Below are positions 57,192 to 64,000 of a stretch of 64,000 bases of DNA, one piece after another. A program made the translations under genes and the position numbers. The notes under the pieces were generated by a model. That model had not been told where the DNA came from. It did not search any database and saw nothing but the letters and a program-made list of their open reading frames with translations. The number at the start of each line of letters is the position of its first letter. The stretch's first letter is position 1. The stretch is taken from assembly GCA_027924645.1 (NCBI GenBank), contig BSBN01000781.1, forward strand, positions 186,001 through 250,000, written 5' to 3'. Origin of the DNA: Cunninghamia lanceolata (taxonomy: Eukaryota > Streptophyta > Pinopsida > Cupressales > Cupressaceae).

Positions 57192-60100
57192 CTAAACTTC
57201 CTCTTGGAAGTCATCAAAAAGGTGAGGACAGAGTGTCCTCAAACTAGCTGCATCCTCCCAAGTCACTGTGACCTCATCATAACGATCCCACTAGACCCTA
57301 ACCTAGTCTAGTTGTTGACCTCGAATGCCCAACGTTCGACGAGCCAATATGTGAATTGACTCCAAAGCCAACTGCCCATCTTCCTTTACCTATAGAACAC
57401 TCCAATCCAATACATGAGATAAATTAGAAATATATCGCCTCAATACAGAAATATGAAAGACATCGTGGATACGTGATAGGCTAGGTGGCAACGCTAGATG
57501 GTAGGCAACAGGTCCTATCTACTCCAAGTTCTCAAAAGGTCCTACAAACTGTGATGTGAGCTTAGAGCCCTTTCCATAATGGATTAGACTCTTATGTGGC
57601 CGCACTCTAAGGAATACACTGTCACCCACTGAGAAGCTTCGATCAGTTCTCTTAACATCGACATACTTCTTTTGTCTATCCTGTGCCTCCTAAAGTCTCT
57701 GCCTAATCAGTGTGACCTACTGCTCCATATCCTGAACTAACTCTGGACCAATGGCAACCCTGTCCTCTATCCGATCCCAAATCAATGGCGTCCTACATGA
57801 TCTATCATATAAAGCCTAAAAAGGAGGCATACCCAACGAGCTGTGATGCCCATTATTGTAGGCAAACTCAACCAGATACAAATACTCCTCCCATCTAGAC
57901 TGATGGTCCATAACATACATATGAAGCATGTCCTCCAACACCTGATTCACCCGCTCTGTCTGCCCATATGTCTCAGGATGATAAGTGGAGCTAAAGTTGA
58001 GTTGTGTGCCTAACGCTTGCTGCAAAGCTCTCCAAAAGGCTGAAGTGAACACTGAATCCCTGTCAAAAATGATGCGGCGATGTACCCCATGTAATCTCAC
58101 AATATCATCTAAGAATACTCTCGCCACTGTTGGTGCATTGTATGTCGTGCGTATAGGTGAGAAATGCACCACCTTGGTCAACTTGTTGATTGTCACCATG
58201 ATGGCATCATGGTGATGCGAAGACGTAGGAAAACCAATAATGAAATCCATGGAAATGGTGTCCCATTTGCACTCAGGTATCTCGTGAGGGTATAAAAGAC
58301 CCTCTGGATGTTGATGCTTGGCCTTGACCCTCTGGCACTCAAGGCATCGAGCAACAAACTCTGCAATATCCCGTCTCATAACTGTCCAATGGTATAGCTG
58401 TCGTAGGTCGGTATGCATCATTTTCACCCCCAGATGTGCCACATATGGTGCTCTGTGAGCCTCTGATAACACTATAGTACGTAGGTCACTTGCGCAGGGT
58501 ACATAGATGCACTGTCGATGACGAAGTAACCCATTTGCCTCAAGTGAGTACCCTACAAACTTGTCCACAAGGGCCCTCTGTGAATTGATCTCCTGCTGCA
58601 CCTCAAGAAACCACTCATCCTTAGGTAGATGCTGAATAATGTGTCCTCTCAAGTCCACACTCAGAGTCAAGGTCAAGATCTTGTGGTGCCTTTGACTCAA
58701 TGTGTCAACAACCACATTCTCCTTCCCTTTCATGTAGTGGACATCAAAGTCATACTCGCAAAGAAACTCCATCCAACACCGCTGACGGGTGTTCAGATTT
58801 GGCTGTGTAAAGATATACTAAAGACTGTGGTGATCTGAATGAAGCTCAAAGTGATGACCCAATAAGAAACATCTCCACTGAACTAGAGCATGAACCACTA
58901 CCGCTAACTCCAAATCATGAGTGGGGTAGTTCAGCTCATGGGTCTTGAGCTTTCATGACTCATACACAATCGCTCTACCACCCTGCATAAGCATGACTCC
59001 CAAACCCTCAAGTGATGCATCCTTGCAAACCATAAAATCTATTGTAGGATCAGGAACTACTAAAATGGGAGCGCTGGTAAGATGCTCCTTGATGACCCCA
59101 AAGGCCCTCTCACACTGCTCAGTCCATAGAAAACTCTTCCCTTTTTGCTAAAGGGAAGTGATGGGGTGTGCTATCTGAGAAAAACCCTCAACAAATCTAC
59201 GGTAATAACCAGCTAACCCCATAAAACTCCTGACCTTTGTCACACTGGTGGGTGCTGGCCAATCTCTGATAGCCTAGATCTTCGACGGATCTACTAAGAT
59301 TCCATCGCCAGATAGGATATGCCCCAAATATCGTACCTTTGTCCTGAAAAATGCATACTTTGCTAAGTTCCCATAAAGATTATGTTCCCTCAAACACTGT
59401 AGAACCTGACATAGGTGCTCCTTATGCTCCTCCTCAATCTACTAATAGATCAATATATCATCGAGGAAAATAATCACAAACTGATCCAAGTAGGTACGGA
59501 ACACCCCATTCATGAGACTCATGAACACTGCAGGGGTGTTTGTCAAATCGAAGGGGACCACAGTGAACTTATAGTGGCCATAACGAGTCCGAAAGGCAGT
59601 ATTATGGATGTCCACCTTTGTGATACACAACTAATGGTAACCGGACTTTAGGTCAATCTTAGAGAACACCCTAGCTCCCTGCATCTGATCAAAGAGATCA
59701 TCAATCCTGGGCAGAGGATAACGGTTCTTCACTGTCACTTTGTTCAACTACCTATAATCCATGCATAATCAAAGAGACCCATCCTTCTTCTTCATGAAGA
59801 TGAAAAGAGCGCCCCAAGGTCAAATGCTCGGTCGAATGTCCCCCTTATCGAGCAAGTCCTCAAGCTGTAACTTGAGCTCTATGAGCTCATGAGTGGTCAT
59901 CTTGTAGGGTGCGTGAGACATTGGCTCGGTACCTGGCACTAAGTCAATATGAAAGTCTACCTCGCGACAGGGTGGCCTCCCTGGTAACTCTGCTAGAAAC
60001 ACATCAGCAAACTCTCTCAGGATGGGATGATCATCCAAAGATGCCTCAGGCTCATCATCTGATCTGTCACTCACTGTGATAGCAAACATCTAGCATCCCT

Positions 60101-60526
60101 TCCACATGCAGTGCTTAAGCTGTTGACAGATATCATACGCACTACCATGGGCTTCTGCATGCCCACTATCTCTACTGATGAACCATGATCGTCTAAGCAG
60201 CTAATCACCTTTCAGTGACAATCTAGATTGGCTCAATGAGCCGCAAGCTAGTCCATACCCAAAACCACATTGTAGGATCCTAATGTCATAACTCTAAGGT
60301 CACAAACTGTGGCAAGGGGTCCCAAAGATATCTCACAATCATGGACTAAGGCATCTACTGTCATCTTGGCCCTAGAGGCCAACTCAACCACCCACCTATC
60401 ACCCTGCCTAAAGGCCACTAGCCTGCAATGCTCCACTAATGATGGAGCTATGAAAGAGTCAGTAGCACCAAAGTTAAAAAGAATAGAAATGGGGATACCA
60501 CCTATCATACCTGACGTCTCAATCAT
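57192..60526 (-). pseudogene. E6 pol: protease, RT, RNase H, integrase, chromodomain
   Basis: Nearly the whole chromovirus polyprotein is present. Protease lies at 60526-60248, with active site FNFGATDSF where DSG is expected. RT lies at ~60089-59160: DFHIDLVPG, the palm motif FLDDILIY (~59460) and the thumb [12 protein letters not shown] (~59190). RNase H lies at ~59070-58780 (DASLEGLG, HSDHHSLQY). Integrase lies at ~58640-57500: H2C2 with CLECQ, Asp in SMDFII, Asp in FDRDSVF and Glu in GQTERVNQ, all three core residues kept. The chromodomain lies near 57350-57240 (VRVxWDRYDEVTVTWED) and the stop is TAG 57192-57194. The integrase run 57816-58772 is open for 318 codons. Elsewhere many stops occur, mostly TAG at expected Gln and TGA at expected Arg sites. 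Confidence 0.9.
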
Positions 60527-60639
60527 TGATGCCTAAAAATCAGCTTGGCGGTTATCAACCGCTACAAACATACGGTGGGACATACCCACATCTCCAACCA
60601 TCTTCTCTAATCCTCCTGAACAAGGCTCTCCCCCTGCTG

Positions 60640-61801
60640 TAAAGCCCTGTGGACATTCTCTGGCTAGATGTCCTACTCCACCACACACATAACATGGGCC
60701 CCTAGCCTATACCTGTCCAGTCTGAGTCCTACTTGACTGCTGCTGTCCAGATCTACCTATGGACCCTTGTGAAACCCTATATGACTGCTGTGACCTCGCA
60801 GGTAGTCCCTGCTACCTCTAATCTTTGCACGGGCCCTGCTACTGCCAACCTCAATTATACCCCCCATGCGCCCTCTGTTGTGTCTTGGGTCTCTACTGCT
60901 ACTGTGGCTACTATTGTGGGGGCCTAGGAGGTAAGGATGCGGAACTAAATCCTCCTCTCTGAGGTGATGGTGGTGGTCTGCAGTAACTCTACTGATGCTG
61001 CTACTACCCACAATCCTAAAACTGAAGGCGTGAACTCTGCCCTCGTCTCTGTATCTCCTTAGCTATGTATGCCTTCTCGGCAACATCACTCAATGTCTGG
61101 GGGTCTGCCATGCGTACATGCCCTACTATGCTATGGTTCAATCCTCTGATAAACTTATGAACCAAGAGTTTCTCATCATGGAGATACTCTGCATATCAGG
61201 ACAACTCAATAAACCTACCCTCATACTGAGCAATGGCAGTCCTCTCTGCTGAAGGTTGTGAAACTCGTGTATGCGATGCTGCCTGTAGTGATCTGATAAG
61301 TATTGCGCATTGAAGCACTCAATGAAAGTCTCCCATGTGAGTGTGTCCAATGATAGATGGTGCTTGCACTCCTTAGTGCGCCACCAGGTAGCTATTGCAT
61401 CTCGCAATAGGTGGAATACCACATGTGCCTTTTTGTTACCCTCATAAAGACGTAACGTGAAGCATCTGTCTAAGCTGATGAGCCAGGCCTCTGCCTCAGC
61501 TCCCTCTATGGTCTTGACGAAAGTAGGAGGATTCAGCCTCAACAAATCCCTGATGGGATCTCCTCAGTCTCTATGCCCTTTGATAGGCTCATCCGCATAA
61601 TAATCATAGGGCCTGTGAACAATATGCTCCACTTGCACTGCCTCCTCACGCCTAGCATGATGTGGAGGGCTCCTACTATGGGCCCTATCGATCGACCCAA
61701 CCTCCTCTGCCATCATATCTGGTATCTTAGCATATGGCTCCACATGTGGTGCCTCTCGTAGCTTGACACGGGGCTCCACACGTGGCTTGACACGTGACTC
61801 T
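60640..61801 (-). pseudogene. Gag of E6, 5' end cut by E3 relative
   Basis: The capsid domain lies at ~61545-61190 (AEAWLISLDRCF, ATWWRTKE, FIECFNAQYLSDHYR). A Ser/Gly/Arg-rich region leads to a zinc knuckle CYVCGGVGHLAREC (CX2CX4HX4C) at ~60697-60655. Stops and a frameshift near 61200 break it. Upstream, 61564-61779 is an N-terminal segment rich in Glu/Arg/Pro that reads up to the insertion at 61801. The 5' LTR and leader are not in the window. Confidence 0.8.
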
Positions 61802-62890
61802 TGTTGATAACTGAAAGGGGGGTGAATCAGTTATCCTACTATTTTCTTCTTTCTTAACTTACTTAATAATCAATGCAACATTTATCCAAATAAGCAAACA
61901 TAACTATGAAATGGAAATAGACATGACACAATATTTTTGATGTGGAAACCCTATTAAGGGAGAAAACCATGGGGTGATTAACCTAAGATTGTATTCTTTG
62001 TTAGAAGAATGGAAATACAAAATGACACTTGCCAATTAGGGCTCACTGCCCGAGCACACTGCTCACAAGAAGGCACACTGCCTACAAGAGACACACTATC
62101 TACAAAAAGGAATGTTATACAATACTTGAACTGATTGGTAGCATTCACATATGCTAGGGTTCAGTTCCGGTTAAGCTTAGTATATTGATTTGCTGCACTT
62201 CATCTTTTCTCTTCTCTTATGCTGCTTTCCTTTCACATATCAAACCTTCCTTACTGCTTCTACTCTTCTCTGCTTTTATTTGCATATCCCATTTCACAGC
62301 AACACATCTCACAACTGAATCCATTGTGTATATATATCCGCACAAGTGATTTCATCACCTTTCTAGTCGGCACCCGGAATGGTCAATCTTTTAACAAACT
62401 TTGATCTGTCAGCTGAATCCTTGCACACTAGGTAATGTGGATCAAAGATATACTTGTGGAAATCATTAATCATGTTGACTAAACATAATTCATGCCTTCA
62501 TAACCTTTACCAACATCAGCAACTCATCCAGAATAATGTCTGATGTTCTGCCAGTCAGTTCTTTCTCTGTTTATACTGTCACATGAGAACTTGACACTCA
62601 AACATTTATATCTCTTTATCCTTTTCACACTGGAGGCTCAAACCTTGGAATCTATCAGTCAAGATACTCCTCTTGACTTCCCCAAATCTGCACTTCACCA
62701 AGATACTTTCTCTAAGGGATCCGGACCTGTCTGTCAAACCTCGCCACATGCTTTGTTCCTGTTTACCAGACCACAACATTCTTCACTCTGACTTCTGGTA
62801 GAGACATACCATGTCCTACGGATGTGTGGGATGAACTTTGTTGCCATCAATGACAACAATCATGAATCCATATAGTGTCTCTTGCCAACA
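61802..62890 (-). repeat. LTR of older E3 relative
   Basis: The 1089-bp LTR has ends TGTTG...CAACA and is collinear with 16941-18031. The TATATATA box lies near 62327. Of eight CCGG sites in the upstream half of the young LTR, most are here CTGG, CCAG or otherwise changed by transitions. Confidence 0.9.
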
Positions 62891-62902
62891 ATCTCCCCCT
62901 TT
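62891..62902 (-). promoter_or_regulatory. Polypurine tract of older E3 relative
   Basis: AAAGGGGGAGAT directly precedes the LTR. Three further GGGGGAG tracts follow upstream within ~150 bp, as in the young copy. Confidence 0.85.
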
Positions 62903-63137
62903 GGCATTGATGGCAACACTTAGTGAAAAATGACTAAGTATTTACACTATGCTCCCCCTTGGCTGATGCTCTATTTTTATATACATTTTATGGAGCTCCC
63001 CCTTAGTTGGATTCCTCATTTTTCACTGCTCTTCACTCCCCCTTTAACATCAATGGCAAAGGGTAGGGTCCGCATACCAAAATTTTCAAAAATACTTCTA
63101 TAGTATAAGTAATTGTACATGCTATACTTTAGATAAA

Positions 63138-64000
63138 CTAAAGGATATCTGCAAAAGTTGTCTTCAATTGAATGAATTCTCTAGCCCAACTTTGCTTCAT
63201 TCTATCCAAAATTGAAATGTGACCACTCAACAAAAATGCAAAAGCTTCTACCTTCTTAAGATCTGTCGGATCATTGGTTTGGGCGGTAGTCTGAGCATCA
63301 CTTATGGCCTCATGCATGGCCTCTAACTTAGGGATAATGATTCTTCTGAGTTCACCCATCCGGCTAATTATGTTCTTCTTTTCCTTCTCAAAATTCTTTA
63401 TTGCATTTGTGATTGCAATAGTCTGACACTCTTGATTGACTATGGAGGAAGAGAGAGGATCAAAACTTTGAGACAAACTTAGTAGTTTATCCTCTTGCTC
63501 TTTTATTTTCTTCTCAATCACTACTGTTGCTTTGGACCATGAAATACAAAATTTGTATATTTTTCCACCATCTATAAGAGCATTTTCTAAGCTCTTTATC
63601 CCTATACTCATATTTCTCCTATCATTACTTATCAACCCTTGTACCTTTGATAATCTTTTTGCAAGAAATTCCTTCCGGACCTTATCTTCTGCTGACTTCT
63701 CTAGTGAATCAAAATGTGTGCTAACACTATTGGCTAGAGTTTTGAGATTACCGAATGAGGAGGCTGTTGGATCTTTCTGAAACGATGGCATAATCTTTTC
63801 TAGCACTCCGGAAGTAGCTTATATCAACTCACAGTCTTCCATGTGAGACTTTAGGAGTTTTTCTTTAGCCTTGGCATTAGCAAATGAAGCAATCTTCATT
63901 ATCTGTATTGGAGAAAGAGAATCAAAGTTAAATGGTCCTTGTAGAAGCTCCGGTTCATCAATCTCCATTGTTTCTTTGTTCAGGAATTCTTGGACAGTTT
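63138..64000 (-). pseudogene. ORF2 of older E3 relative, C-terminal ~290 residues
   Basis: It is homologous to residues ~755-1044 of the intact ORF2 (18265-21399) and collinear without gaps. It has a stop TAA at 63819-63821 where ORF2 has Glu-815, and ends early with TAG at 63138-63140 where ORF2 has Gln-1042. The region is the helical C-terminus. Preservation of the frame despite diverged sequence suggests that ORF2 was under coding constraint in the family. The N-terminal part lies outside the window. Confidence 0.85.

Larger units (their letters stand above)
61802..64000 (-). mobile_element. Older E3 relative, 3' part (runs off the window)
   Basis: On the - strand: the end of ORF2, reiterated polypurine tracts and the 3' LTR ending at 61802 inside the E6 gag. 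The left flank ACTCT (61797-61801) should recur beyond the unseen 5' LTR. It is clearly diverged from the E3 copies at 15149-24387. Confidence 0.85.

Noticed and set aside
1..64000. TAG read as Gln (a changed genetic code)
   Set aside because: Stops also replace Trp and Arg codons, frameshifts accompany them, and the intact E3 ORFs need no readthrough. Deamination explains the pattern.

Overview
This is plant nuclear DNA made almost entirely of nested LTR retrotransposons. I recognise no host gene, no rRNA or tRNA gene and no CRISPR array. The evidence for a plant is the mix of chromodomain Ty3/gypsy elements, a Tat/Ogre-like Ty3/gypsy group with a primer-binding site unlike the initiator-Met type, an element with Sirevirus-like non-coding features, and a tRNA-derived SINE. 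The density and depth of nesting suggest a large-genome land plant; a gymnosperm is plausible but not shown.

Layout. (1) 1-7083, + strand: the 3' half of a decayed Tat-like Ty3/gypsy element, with integrase, a 1.6 kb spacer full of CCGAT motifs, and a long 3' ORF ('copy A', 3029-6018). (2) 7084-10413 plus two halves of a second 3' ORF ('copy B', 10414-12931 and 27671-28640), - strand: a related element with gag, primer-binding site and LTR. (3) Copy B is split by a + strand chromovirus, E2 (12937-27670), with a 5-bp target duplication; the reading frame continues across the empty site. (4) E2 is itself split by a - strand array (15149-24387) of a young non-autonomous element, E3. E3 has 1.09-kb LTRs, a gag-like protein with four zinc knuckles, an intact 1044-residue ORF of unknown function, and no pol. 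(5) 28641-33557: degenerate sequence with one possible LTR. (6) 33558-49861: a - strand non-coding or unknown-coding LTR element, E5, in tandem, with a 972-bp internal tandem repeat. Its LTR is interrupted by a chromovirus, E4 (36677-45306), and by a SINE; E4 in turn holds a 2.7-kb LTR-like insertion. A solo LTR sits at 47862-48518. (7) 49862-54990: AT-rich, gene-free DNA with a candidate solo LTR. (8) About 55050-61801: a - strand chromovirus, E6, whose long LTR carries a string of hairpins. (9) 61802-64000: an older copy of E3 inserted in the E6 gag; it runs out of the window.

How the parts relate. The insertion order can be read from interrupted frames and target duplications: copy B, then E2, then E3; and E5, then E4, then the 2.7-kb insert. 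Only E3 looks recently active: its two gag-like ORFs encode the same protein, its 1044-codon ORF is open, and its LTRs differ at about seven places. Every other coding region is broken, mostly by stops that C-to-T change of Gln CAG, Trp TGG or Arg CGA would produce, as expected of long-methylated plant repeats. A 3' ORF lying just upstream of an LTR occurs in both the Tat-like and the Sirevirus-like elements. The three examples share an architecture: an N-terminal globular domain, an acidic or basic linker, and a C-terminal helical region.
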